Below are positions 32,250 to 40,916 of a stretch of DNA of 64,000 nt, piece after piece. The position numbers were made by a program, and so were the translations under genes. The stretch is from Kapaibacterium sp044224925 (GTDB lineage: Bacteria; Bacteroidota; Ignavibacteria; Kapaibacteriales; Kapaibacteriaceae). The notes under the pieces were generated by a model, which made no database searches, was not told where the DNA came from, and saw only the letters and a program-made list of their open reading frames with translations. Each line of letters opens with the position of its first letter. The stretch's first letter is position 1. The stretch covers positions 682,001-746,000 of the forward strand of contig JBGAJM010000001.1 of NCBI GenBank assembly GCA_044224925.1, in the 5' to 3' direction.

Positions 32250-33362
32250 TTATTGGATCACTCGTACGTGTTGACCAGCAGCCACATCGAGCATGCCCTT
32301 CACAATGACGTTCTCGCCGATCTGCAGGCCACTCACGACTTCGATGAGCGAACCGGAGATCAGGCCCACCTTGATGTCGCGGCGGACCACATGTCCTTTC
32401 TCATCTACGGTGTAGCAATAGGTGGCATCACCCTCACGTAACACGGCCGTCAATGGCAGCGTGATCGCCTTCGGAATGGTCACATCGTTGATCAGCACGT
32501 TGCACGTCATGTTCGGACGGATCGAGGCCAACGTCGATCGGATCGGGATCTCGACACGGATGGTGCGGTTCACGACGTTCACGTTCTTCGAGACGATGCC
32601 GACCGTGGCGTTCATCGTGTCGCCCGATTCGCCAAAGATGATCGTTGCGCGATCGCCAACATTGACGCTGTTGATATAGGATTCAGCAAGGTCTGCGATC
32701 ACACGCATGTCCGATGTGTTCACCACCGTCAGGATCGGCATGCCCGGTGCGATGTTCTCGCCAAGCTTCGGCACCAGGTTGTCGATGTACCCGGACGTTG
32801 GCGCATAGATGCGCGAGAGTTCAAGTTGCTCCATCAGGGAGGAAAGGCGGCGCTCCAGCGACTCCTTCTGGTTCTTGGCAGAGAGGAACTGCACTTCGCT
32901 TCCTGCCTTTTGATCGTAGATACGTTGTTGCTTCTCGTACAACGTGGTCGCGAAGTCGAGTTGTGTCTTCACTTCGTCGATCCCGCGCTTCGTGATCTCG
33001 GCATCGAGTTCGACAAGGAGCTGACCCTTCTTCACCATCTGTCCGTTCGAGACCGTGAGCTTTGCAATGGTACCGGCCATCTTTGCCGTGACCATCACGC
33101 TGCTGCGGGAGTCGACAGACCCTTTGACGTCGATGACGTGCTCGAAGTCGCGCTGCGACGCTGTGATCGTCGACACGGGAATGCCTTCGTTCTTCCCTGC
33201 CACCTTGCCAAGATCCCGTTCGAGCACGGAGATCTTCTCGTCGATGGCCGTGCGCTCCTTCTTGAGTTGTTCAAGGAGCTTGTCTTTCGGAAGGTCGCCT
33301 TCCTTGGAGCACGACATCAGCGTGAGTGCTGCGGCAATGCCCGTGAGTAGTATGATTCGCAT
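32250..33362 (-). CDS. RND periplasmic adaptor (membrane-fusion) lipoprotein
   Basis: A 370-residue HlyD/AcrA-like adaptor. Signal peptide with lipobox 'TLMSC' (Cys18), a coiled-coil pair, the lipoyl-like barrel strands ('VSNGQMVKKGQLLVELDA' ... 'IYAPTSGYIDNLVPKLGENI'), and the beta-barrel and membrane-proximal domains. It bridges the RND pump and TolC. The ATG at 33360-33362 gives a normal signal peptide; an ATG at 33428 would overlap the TetR gene and add 22 polar residues. It lies 9 bases before the permease gene. Confidence 0.92.
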   Translation of the reverse strand: MRIILLTGIAAALTLMSCSKEGDLPKDKLLEQLKKERTAIDEKISVLERDLGKVAGKNEGIPVSTITASQRDFEHVIDVKGSVDSRSSVMVTAKMAGTIAKLTVSNGQMVKKGQLLVELDAEITKRGIDEVKTQLDFATTLYEKQQRIYDQKAGSEVQFLSAKNQKESLERRLSSLMEQLELSRIYAPTSGYIDNLVPKLGENIAPGMPILTVVNTSDMRVIADLAESYINSVNVGDRATIIFGESGDTMNATVGIVSKNVNVVNRTIRVEIPIRSTLASIRPNMTCNVLINDVTIPKAITLPLTAVLREGDATYCYTVDEKGHVVRRDIKVGLISGSLIEVVSGLQIGENVIVKGMLDVAAGQHVRVIQ

Positions 33363-33409
33363 GGGGATGTGTACCCTTGTAGTTGTTAGTGAGTTCGCGT
33401 TGTTCGTGT

Positions 33410-34060
33410 TCATTGTGCTTGTTGACATCTGAGCCCCTTGATCAGGAGTGTTGCAACGTCGTGGATGATCTTCTCGTCGGACGGACGTTTGAGCGTCACG
33501 GGGATCATATTGTTCTTGAGAACGACCATCGTTCCCTTCATGGCCACCATCAACTGCATGACGACGTAATGGATGGGATGCTCGAGCTGGAAGACCATTG
33601 TGTCGACGCCCTCTTGCAACACCTGCGAGAGCAACGCCATCAGTCGCTCGTTCTGTTCCTGGAACTGCGTGATCGTAGCCGTGCTCGGTTGATTCAGCAA
33701 ACACTCCGGTTTGAAGTGCAACTGCGTCATGAGCTGGTAGAAGAACTGATTGTCTTGCGAGAATCGATAGAAGGCCGTCGTACAATGCAAGAGCTTCTTA
33801 TCGGACGGTTCCTTTCTCTTCACGGTCTGTTCGATCATCTCGAGCAATTCCTCGAAGTCGTCACCGATAAGGGCCATCAGGAGTTCCTCTCTGTTCTTGA
33901 AGTACAGATAAAGGGTTCCCTTGGCGAGCTCGGCGGCTTGCGCGATGCGGTCCATCGAGGTCTGCTCAAAGCCATGTTTCAGGAAGACAGCACGGGCCGA
34001 CGTCAGGATGTCGTGGCGTCGCTGCTCGCGTTCTTTTTCTCTGCGTTCGCGGACTCCCAT
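33410..34060 (-). CDS. TetR-family transcriptional regulator of the efflux operon
   Basis: A 216-residue TetR protein: HTH at ~30-55 with 'MDRIAQAAELAKGTLYLYFKNREELL', followed by a ligand-binding helical domain with no close sequence markers. It sits inside the operon (tolC, tetR, adaptor, pump), so it probably represses the whole unit including itself. The operator is likely the large palindrome at 35461-35492, which covers the proposed operon promoter. Confidence 0.9.
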   Translation of the reverse strand: MGVRERREKEREQRRHDILTSARAVFLKHGFEQTSMDRIAQAAELAKGTLYLYFKNREELLMALIGDDFEELLEMIEQTVKRKEPSDKKLLHCTTAFYRFSQDNQFFYQLMTQLHFKPECLLNQPSTATITQFQEQNERLMALLSQVLQEGVDTMVFQLEHPIHYVVMQLMVAMKGTMVVLKNNMIPVTLKRPSDEKIIHDVATLLIKGLRCQQAQ

Positions 34061-34061
34061 C

Positions 34062-35408
34062 TTACTTCACCTGCAAGAAGTACTTGGGATCGAATCCGGC
34101 GACCAACTTCTCATAATCGGCACGCGCTGCATAGTAGTCGTGAATGGACTGTACACGATTCACCTTGGCGCGAGCAAAGGCGAGTTCCGCATCGTTGATC
34201 TCGAGAAGGTTGCCCGTTCCTTCGCGATAGCGAATGAGGGCGATATCATATCCGCGCGACGCTTGCTGGACCGTCGAGGTCTGTGCTTCGATGCGCTGCA
34301 CGGCCGAACGAAGGTTGTTCATCACCGTGAGCATTTGCAGCTTCACGTAGTCTTTCAACTGATAGTACTGCGTTCGTGCACTTTCATAGTCGGCCTTGGA
34401 CTGCTCGACCTTAGCATTGGTCTTCAGTCCGTTGAAGATGTTCCACGAAAGTGACAACCCAACGTTCGATGTGGTGGCCGAAAGAAAGTTCGTGAAGGTA
34501 TCGCTCTGGCCAATGTTGGTGTAGTTACCATAGGCCGACAGTGTTGGATAGTAGTCCGAGCGGTAGACCTTGGTGAACTCGTCCTGCACTTCGACGGCCA
34601 GTTGTGCGGCCTTGAGTTCGAAGTTGTTCTTGAAGGCCAGCGACAGTGCTTCCGCTTCATCCGGAATGGCTTGAATGGCCTCGATGAAACTGCCCGACAC
34701 GCCAATGGAATCCAGAGCATCTGCACCGATCTGCGTTTGCAAAGCATTCAATGCGTTGTTGTATTGTGCATGCGACTCTGTGACGGTCGGCTTGATATTG
34801 TCCACAAGCACCTGGGCGCGGATGTAGTCATACTCAGCGACAAGTCCTTCGTCGAACAGTGCTTTGATGTTCTTGAGGTTGCTCTCGCCGTTGCGAAGCG
34901 TGCTCACCGAGATCGTGTCGTAGGCCTGAGCAAGCATGGCGCGATAGAAGCTCTTCTTGGTCTCTGCAATGGTGGTGGCAACAACACTGTTGTAGCGTTG
35001 TTGTGCAGCGCGGTAGTAGATCTGCGATGCGCCGATACCGGTGAAGACGGCGGAGTTGAAGAGGATCTGCGTGAGCCCGAGTCCGGCCGAATACTGATTG
35101 TCGAGACCGATCCGGAACGGCACCACGCCGGCGGCGGGGTCGGAGGGATTCGGAAAGAAGATCACGGGCAATTGGATGTTGCGCGTGTATTGTGCGGAGA
35201 GGTTCAGCGACGGCAATGCATTGCCCAACGCTTCACTCACCTGCGCATCGGCTTTGTCGATGCCGTACCGTGCGATCTGCACGTTCTTGTTCTTCTGGAG
35301 TGCAATGTCGATCGCCTCTTCGAGCGTGAGGATGCGCGGCGCGGCCTGCAATCCCATCATGCCCATCACAAGGAGTACGAGCGACAACGCAAGCGTGCGT
35401 CTGGCCAT
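34062..35408 (-). CDS. TolC-family outer membrane efflux protein
   Basis: A 448-residue outer membrane factor. Signal peptide (~1-22), then two repeats of the OEP fold, each with long helices: 'LTLEEAIDIALQKNKNVQIARYGID' at ~30 and 'EAEALSLAFKNNFELKAAQLAVEV' at ~245. Three copies form the outer membrane channel for the RND pump. The ATG at 35406-35408 has AAGGA about 8 bases upstream. It is the first gene of the operon and ends 1 base before tetR. Confidence 0.93.
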   Translation of the reverse strand: MARRTLALSLVLLVMGMMGLQAAPRILTLEEAIDIALQKNKNVQIARYGIDKADAQVSEALGNALPSLNLSAQYTRNIQLPVIFFPNPSDPAAGVVPFRIGLDNQYSAGLGLTQILFNSAVFTGIGASQIYYRAAQQRYNSVVATTIAETKKSFYRAMLAQAYDTISVSTLRNGESNLKNIKALFDEGLVAEYDYIRAQVLVDNIKPTVTESHAQYNNALNALQTQIGADALDSIGVSGSFIEAIQAIPDEAEALSLAFKNNFELKAAQLAVEVQDEFTKVYRSDYYPTLSAYGNYTNIGQSDTFTNFLSATTSNVGLSLSWNIFNGLKTNAKVEQSKADYESARTQYYQLKDYVKLQMLTVMNNLRSAVQRIEAQTSTVQQASRGYDIALIRYREGTGNLLEINDAELAFARAKVNRVQSIHDYYAARADYEKLVAGFDPKYFLQVK

Positions 35409-35460
35409 GGATTCGGTCCTTCAAGTTGTAATAGATCTTGTTCTTCGTTTCGGAGGTGGC

Positions 35461-35511
35461 TGACTATCGGTCACAAATATGACCATTAGTCATTTACTAT
35501 GCAAATGGTCA
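35461..35511 (-). promoter_or_regulatory. TetR-type operator overlapping the efflux operon promoter
   Basis: A 32-bp imperfect palindrome: arms TGACTATCGGTCA (35461-35473) and TGACCATTAGTCA (35480-35492) match at 11 of 13 positions around CAAATA. A further half-site AATGGTCA (35504-35511) pairs with TGACCATT (35480-35487). On the minus strand the palindrome centre reads CATATTTG (35474-35481), one mismatch from the -7 consensus, and a -33 TTG (35502-35504) lies exactly 20 bases upstream. A bound repressor would therefore block RNA polymerase. Confidence 0.7.
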
Positions 35512-35592
35512 CCTTTGACGGGCCTGTGTACGTAGTATTGCAGAGGAAGTTTCACCACCCGGAATCGGAGGGTTGGGACGTCGAAACTGACG

Positions 35593-36117
35593 TCAGATAG
35601 GCGCCTGAAAGAGCCCTAGGGGCACGTCGGCCAGTGTTGGGACCACGATGGTGGCCGCGTCGGAGGGAAAGGTGCCGACAAGGATCGTACGTACTCCGGC
35701 AGCATGCCCAGCCTGATGGTCCGTGATACTATCACCCAGGAACCACGATGCAGAAAGGTCTATGGAGAGGTCGCGCTGCGCCTCGAGCAGCATGCCGGGC
35801 TCCGGTTTTCGGCGCGTACTGCCGGTACCGGCGAGGTCGGTGCAGACGTAGATGGCATCGAGTCCGAAGCCCAAACGCTCTGCAAGCCGCACCTGCATAT
35901 GACCATGGACAAGGTCGAGATCGCCTTGGCCCATGATGCCCTTCCCTACCCCTTGCTGATTGGTGATGAGCACGAGCATATACCCCGCCTCATGCGCGGC
36001 ACGCAGGATCGGAAGCACGTCCGCAAGCAGAAGGAACTCATCCGTATTCCGCACATAGCCATCCATGATGCGCACGTTGATGATGCCATCACGATCGAGA
36101 AAGAGGGCGGGTCTCAT
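35593..36117 (-). CDS. HAD-IIIA phosphatase, GmhB/HisB-N-like, zinc ligands missing
   Basis: A 174-residue HAD phosphatase with nucleophile motif 'LFLDRDGIIN' (~4-13), motif II 'LITNQQGVGKG', 'RRKPEPGML' and motif IV 'WFLGDSITDHQAG'. This is the class of D-glycero-D-manno-heptose-1,7-bisphosphate 7-phosphatase (GmhB). The segment before the Lys motif, 'VCTDLAGTGSTRRKP', lacks most of the Cys/His zinc ligands found in GmhB. It could act on another sugar bisphosphate or phosphate in polysaccharide synthesis. ATGA overlap with the upstream glycosyltransferase; last gene of its run. Confidence 0.8.
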   Translation of the reverse strand: MRPALFLDRDGIINVRIMDGYVRNTDEFLLLADVLPILRAAHEAGYMLVLITNQQGVGKGIMGQGDLDLVHGHMQVRLAERLGFGLDAIYVCTDLAGTGSTRRKPEPGMLLEAQRDLSIDLSASWFLGDSITDHQAGHAAGVRTILVGTFPSDAATIVVPTLADVPLGLFQAPI

Positions 36118-37364
36118 GATGCGGAGGGTTGCGGGGTGGCAGGGGTTGGGATGCCGACGGAAGATGTGGTCGGAAGGACAGAGGCGATCACGTCGTCCAT
36201 CTGCTCGAACACATGCGACCATGAATGCGTGTCCACCATGAGCTGTCGCGCATTGCGCGCCAACGTTGCACGCAGGTCTTCATCACGCAGGATCGTGATC
36301 ACATGCGCGGCCAGTTCTTCCGGTGTGGTGCCGATCATGGCGTGGACGCCATGCGATGCCTCGATGCCTTGCAGGCCGCTAGGCGTGGTGACCACCGGAC
36401 AGCCCGTGGCCATGGCCTCGAGCACCTTGTTCTGAATGCCGGAGCCACCATGATGCGGATGGACGAAGACGGCGGCACGATGGAAGTACGGGACAAGGTC
36501 CGGTACGTCGGCATCGATGCGAATGCCGGTCGAGGCGAGCGAGCGGAGGGCTCTGCGCGGACCTGCGCCGGCAATGGTGAGTGTTGTGTTCGGCACGGCC
36601 TCGCGCACCGAAGGAAGGATGCGACGGATGATCGTGGTGGCCATGAGATGATTGGCCAAGACATCGAGCTTGCCTGCGAAGAGAAGACCGTGACGCTCGG
36701 CATGTCCTTCGTGAAAGGCAAAGCGATCCATGTCGACGCCGTTCGTGACGAGCGCATACGTGGCACGTGCATTCAATCCCGTGGACGCAGTGATGTCTTC
36801 CGGACTTACGAACGTGGTCACATCGAACTCTTCGATCACCACCGGTTCATAGCGCAGGAGTTGTCGTGTCTCCCACCACCGCACGAGCTTCTGGATGGGC
36901 GACCGTGCGGCCTCGGTGGAACGGGTCTGATACTCGACGCGACAGTCTTCGGCGATCAGGACCTTGGGCAACGCAGGATAGGGTCGCAGATATTCGGCCG
37001 TTCGCATGAAGAATGAAATGCCGAGATCGATGCCGCGATGGGCTACGAGGTTGTCGACGATGGCACGAAAGTCCGGCCGCGTATAGAACGTGATCTCCAA
37101 CGGCAGATCGGTCGTGAAGGTGCGAACGGAAGCAAGGGCGGCATGGAGCGGTGCGAGCGGTACGGCATGCACTTCAACGCCCAGCCCTTCGATAGCGGCG
37201 CGCTGTTCCGGTGTTGGGTGGTCTCCGTGATTGAACGTCACGAGAATGACGTTGTGCTGCGCTGCGAGATGACGGAGCAGATGATAGGCCTTGACGCGGT
37301 CTCCACCGATGAGCGGCCACGGGTAGCGGGGAGTAAGAAAGAGGATCGTCCGACCGTGCTTCAT
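36114..37364 (-). CDS. GT-B glycosyltransferase, exosortase/EPS-associated type
   Basis: A 416-residue enzyme starting 'TILFLTPRYPWPLIGGDRVKAYHLLRHLA', the pattern of sugar transferases of the TIGR03087 group found in extracellular polysaccharide clusters. The donor half has 'GLLFAGKLDVLANHLMATTIIRRILP' and 'VFVHPHHGGSGIQNKVLEAMATGCPVV'. It lies 11 bases after the WbaP-like gene and overlaps the HAD gene, so all three likely act on one glycan. Confidence 0.87.
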   Translation of the reverse strand: MKHGRTILFLTPRYPWPLIGGDRVKAYHLLRHLAAQHNVILVTFNHGDHPTPEQRAAIEGLGVEVHAVPLAPLHAALASVRTFTTDLPLEITFYTRPDFRAIVDNLVAHRGIDLGISFFMRTAEYLRPYPALPKVLIAEDCRVEYQTRSTEAARSPIQKLVRWWETRQLLRYEPVVIEEFDVTTFVSPEDITASTGLNARATYALVTNGVDMDRFAFHEGHAERHGLLFAGKLDVLANHLMATTIIRRILPSVREAVPNTTLTIAGAGPRRALRSLASTGIRIDADVPDLVPYFHRAAVFVHPHHGGSGIQNKVLEAMATGCPVVTTPSGLQGIEASHGVHAMIGTTPEELAAHVITILRDEDLRATLARNARQLMVDTHSWSHVFEQMDDVIASVLPTTSSVGIPTPATPQPSAS

Positions 37365-37375
37365 GCGATGGGTTC

Positions 37376-38875
37376 TTAGTAGGCTCCCCTGCCTGAAAGC
37401 ACAACGCCGATGGTGCGTAGGATGATATAGAAATCGAGGAAGAGCGACCAGTTGCGCATGTAGTACAGATCGATATGGATGCGCGACTCGAACTCTGCTT
37501 CGTTGCGCACGGTCACTTGCCAGAGACCGCTAAGCCCGGGTTTCGTGCTCCAGTACATGGACAAGTACATCTCGCGTGCACCTTCACTTACGTCGGCCAC
37601 TTCTGACGGTAGCACCGGTCGCGACCCCACAAGCGACATGTCGCCCCGGATCACATTCCAGATCTGTGGCAGTTCATCGAGCGAGTATTTCCGCAACCAC
37701 TGTCCAATGCGCGTGACGCGTGGATCGTTCTTGAGCTTGTGGTACCGTTCCCATTCCTCGCGGTACTCGGGACGTTCGTCGAGGATGTCTTCGAGACTTC
37801 TGTCGGCATCGCTCACCATCGTCCGGAACTTGAGCAGGTTGAAGAGTTCACCACGATAGCCCACTCGCTTTTGGCGATACATGATCGGTCCGGTGGACGA
37901 GAGCTTGATCAGGATCCCGATGGCGGCCATGAAGGGTGCTGTGAGGATGAGCAGCGGGATCGTGAAGACAAGATCGAACAACCGCTTCTTCGAAGCCAAG
38001 GCGGGCTGACGTAGTCGTTGTTCCAGCTCGGCGCTCATCACAGGGTCGTTGGCCACGTTGGAGATCCATACCACTGACGGATGCACGTGGTCGCCCACAA
38101 AGGTGATGTGGGAGAAGTTGCGGCACGGACCTTCGATGAGGCGGGAGAGTTGTTCCGACGTCACATGTGGCAATGCCACAATGCCGTGGGTGAGGCCGTA
38201 GCGTCGGGAGAGTGGACCGATGGCGCGCTCTCCGCCGATCACGGGAACACCCTGATAGTAGCCGTACTCTGCGGAGGATTCGTTCGGCTCGATGATGACC
38301 ATGGGTCGTAGGCCGATATGCAGATTGTTGCGCAAGGAATCCACGATCCGTTTGGCAAGTGTGTTCTCTCCGACGATCAACACCGGAATGCCATACCACG
38401 GCTTGCGCGAGAGCCATCGGCGCACGAGCATGCGCGTGGCGGCCAACACGGGAAGGCCAAGGAGCCAGGCCATGAAGAGGATGGACCGAGAGTACGGGAG
38501 AACGCCCCGGGTGAAGAACGACACCATGATGACAGCGGCAAAGACACCCGTGAGCGAGTAGAAAGTGGTGCGCAGCTCGGCAATGGCGCACATTCCGTAT
38601 CCCGGATAGATGCCACGCCATGCGGAGACAATGGCATTCATCACCAGAACGGCGATGATCACAGGGATATAGGAGGCAAGGGGGATGGAATCGGGACTCG
38701 AAAGCGCACGCACCCCTATCACACCAAAGATCGCGGCGCTCATGGCAAGTGCATCCGTGAGCATCAGGATCGTCGTTGCGCGCATGCGACTCTTGCGGAT
38801 GGAGTCGTGACTTACGCGATCCGTGACCGAACCGGTCAGGACCGTCGAAAGATCATGCAATGTTGGAGGCATCAT
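37376..38875 (-). CDS. WbaP-like undecaprenyl-phosphate sugar-1-phosphate transferase
   Basis: A 499-residue polyprenyl glycosylphosphotransferase. N-terminal part: four helices (~40-150), then a CoA-binding-like domain ('GIPVLIVGENTLAKRIVDSL'); C-terminal catalytic part after a helix at ~305-330 with 'STGPIMYRQKRVGYRGELFNLLKFRTM', 'RKYSLDELPQIWNVIRGDMSLVGSRPV' and 'KPGLSGLWQV'. It starts glycan assembly by placing a sugar phosphate, galactose in WbaP itself, on undecaprenyl phosphate. Tandem ATGs at 38873-38875 and 38870-38872 are both possible starts. The leader contains a hairpin (38887-38913). Confidence 0.9.
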   Translation of the reverse strand: MMPPTLHDLSTVLTGSVTDRVSHDSIRKSRMRATTILMLTDALAMSAAIFGVIGVRALSSPDSIPLASYIPVIIAVLVMNAIVSAWRGIYPGYGMCAIAELRTTFYSLTGVFAAVIMVSFFTRGVLPYSRSILFMAWLLGLPVLAATRMLVRRWLSRKPWYGIPVLIVGENTLAKRIVDSLRNNLHIGLRPMVIIEPNESSAEYGYYQGVPVIGGERAIGPLSRRYGLTHGIVALPHVTSEQLSRLIEGPCRNFSHITFVGDHVHPSVVWISNVANDPVMSAELEQRLRQPALASKKRLFDLVFTIPLLILTAPFMAAIGILIKLSSTGPIMYRQKRVGYRGELFNLLKFRTMVSDADRSLEDILDERPEYREEWERYHKLKNDPRVTRIGQWLRKYSLDELPQIWNVIRGDMSLVGSRPVLPSEVADVSEGAREMYLSMYWSTKPGLSGLWQVTVRNEAEFESRIHIDLYYMRNWSLFLDFYIILRTIGVVLSGRGAY

Positions 38876-38886
38876 CAAGGATTGTT

Positions 38887-38918
38887 CCCCTATTCCAACC
38901 CCCAAGATAGGGGTTTTT
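38887..38918 (+). other. Terminator-like hairpin in the leader of the WbaP-like gene
   Basis: Arms CCCCTAT (38887-38893) and ATAGGGG (38907-38913), followed on the plus strand by TTTTT. No plus-strand gene ends here. On the minus strand the same stem lies 12 bases before the WbaP start, between it and the helicase stop at 38927. Confidence 0.45.
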
Positions 38919-38926
38919 GCCGTTTT

Positions 38927-40912
38927 TTACCCTTCGGTCAACAGATACTTCGGGCAGATCTCCTCGGAAACGGCGTCGAGGAAGCGACTGGGCTTGCCCA
39001 GAACGTCGGAATGCTCCCATTCGAACATCACGGCCGGATAGGTCAAATAGAGGCGTTCCTTGGCCCTCGTACAGGCCACATAGAGGAGTCGGCGTTCCTC
39101 TTCGAGCGTTGCCTCGGACTCGGCGGACCGAGCCGACGGGATACGTCCTTCGTTGACCCAGATGAGGAAGACCGTATTCCATTCCAGACCCTTGGCCGAG
39201 TGAATGGTGGAAAGTGTCACGAAGTCGTCCTCCTTATCATCCGGTGCAATGTCGTCGAGCGTATCCTGCGGTGGATCCAAGGCCACATCGGCGAGGAACG
39301 ATTCAGTGGTCGCATATCGACCGCAGATGGCAAGCGTGGTCTCGATATCCTTCCAGCGCTTCGGATGGTCATCATACGTCCGCTCGAGGATAGGCTTGTA
39401 CCAGGAGGCCAGCACGGCGGCCCGATCGCCGCATGGCACCAAGGCCATGGCGCTGCGAAGGGCTCGCAACAATTCATCCACCGACGTGCGAGCCTTGCCT
39501 GTCACCGTCGGCGCGGCCGCATTGATCGGATCGACCGAGGCAAGCAACTGATCGATCACCGTCCCTGCCACCTTCTGCCCTACACCCTGCAGTAACAGCA
39601 GTGCACGGAACCATGAGATGCCATCGCGCGGATTCACGGTGATGCGCAAGAGCGAGAGGAGGTCCTTGACATGCGCCGCCTCGGTGAACTTCATGCCACC
39701 GAATTTTCGAAACGGGATGTTGGCCTTCCCGAGTTCGATCTCGAGGTCGAAGGAAAGGAACCCCGAGCGGAACAGCACGCTGATCTCGCTGAGCGGCAGT
39801 CCATGCTCATGCAATTCCAGGATCTGCTGCACAACGAAGGAGCTTTGCTGTCGCTCATTCTGACAGGAGATGAGCATGGGCTCGTCCCCATCCGTGCGCT
39901 CGGAGAACAGTTCCTTCTCGAACATCATGGGTGCATCGCGCAGGATGGCATTGCACACATGCAGGATCTGTTGCGTGCTACGATAGTTGTGCTCGAGGCG
40001 AATAAGGCGCGTGTTCTCGTAGGCATCGGGAAAGGCGTGGATGTTGCGCACATCAGCACCGCGGAACGAGTAGATGCTCTGTGCATCGTCGCCCACCGCC
40101 ATCACATTCCCCTCGTCACCCACGAGACCTTTGATGATGGAGTGTTGCAAGACGTTCGTGTCCTGATACTCATCGATCATCACGAATCGATACGACGAGC
40201 GAAGAAGCGGACCGATCTCGTCGTGCTTTGTAAGGGCGAGGAGCGACAGCAAGAGATCATCGTAGTCGACAAGGCGATGCTCATGCTTGAACGCACCATA
40301 GGCGCGAATGACAGCGCCGATACGGTCTTCCTCTTCGATGAACTGCGGATACTGCTCCACGATCACGTCATGCAGTGAACGCGCTGTGTTCACGGCCGAC
40401 GAATACATCGTGTACAGTGTATGCTTTTGCGGGAAGCGCTTCTTCAGTGCGGCCACGTCGAACTTTCCGCGCACGAGGTTCATGGCGTCTTCGGCATCGG
40501 CCTGGTCCATGACGGTGAATGCCGACGCACCGTTCTCTGCATCGGGCTGCAGGACAAAAGGAAAACGTCGAAGGGTGGCATGGGCAAAGGAATGGAACGT
40601 GCCTCCGGAGACGCGCTCGCACCGTCCGTCCAGCAAGGCAGAGGCACGACGGATCATTTCCGCCGCAGACTTGCGTGTGAACGTGAGCAGCAGGATGGTC
40701 TCGGGTGGAACACCATCTTCGACCAACCGCGCAACGCGATACACAAGCGTACGCGTCTTGCCGGTGCCGGCACCGGCGAGGACGAGGGCCGGTCCGTTCG
40801 TATGCATCACAGCTTCGAGCTGTGCAGGATTCAATTCTTCGGCATAGTTGATGCGATACACACCTCCCGCGAGAGCGTTCGGTGTGGCCTTGCGAAGAAC
40901 GAGCTTCTTCAC
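38927..40912 (-). CDS. UvrD/Rep-type superfamily 1 DNA helicase
   Basis: A 661-residue SF1A helicase. Q motif 'LNPAQLEAV' (~27-35), Walker A 'GAGTGKT' (~47-53), motif II 'DEYQDTN', motif III 'GDDAQSIYSFRGAD', motif V 'LSTIHSAKGLEW' and motif VI 'LLYVACTRAKERLYLT'. It unwinds DNA 3' to 5' in repair or replication restart. It is shorter than UvrD/PcrA (~720) and lacks their C-terminal extension, so it may be a Rep- or YjcD-like paralogue. It starts 4 bases after the E1 stop, so the two are probably on one transcript. Confidence 0.92.
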   Translation of the reverse strand: MKKLVLRKATPNALAGGVYRINYAEELNPAQLEAVMHTNGPALVLAGAGTGKTRTLVYRVARLVEDGVPPETILLLTFTRKSAAEMIRRASALLDGRCERVSGGTFHSFAHATLRRFPFVLQPDAENGASAFTVMDQADAEDAMNLVRGKFDVAALKKRFPQKHTLYTMYSSAVNTARSLHDVIVEQYPQFIEEEDRIGAVIRAYGAFKHEHRLVDYDDLLLSLLALTKHDEIGPLLRSSYRFVMIDEYQDTNVLQHSIIKGLVGDEGNVMAVGDDAQSIYSFRGADVRNIHAFPDAYENTRLIRLEHNYRSTQQILHVCNAILRDAPMMFEKELFSERTDGDEPMLISCQNERQQSSFVVQQILELHEHGLPLSEISVLFRSGFLSFDLEIELGKANIPFRKFGGMKFTEAAHVKDLLSLLRITVNPRDGISWFRALLLLQGVGQKVAGTVIDQLLASVDPINAAAPTVTGKARTSVDELLRALRSAMALVPCGDRAAVLASWYKPILERTYDDHPKRWKDIETTLAICGRYATTESFLADVALDPPQDTLDDIAPDDKEDDFVTLSTIHSAKGLEWNTVFLIWVNEGRIPSARSAESEATLEEERRLLYVACTRAKERLYLTYPAVMFEWEHSDVLGKPSRFLDAVSEEICPKYLLTEG

Positions 40913-40916
40913 GACG

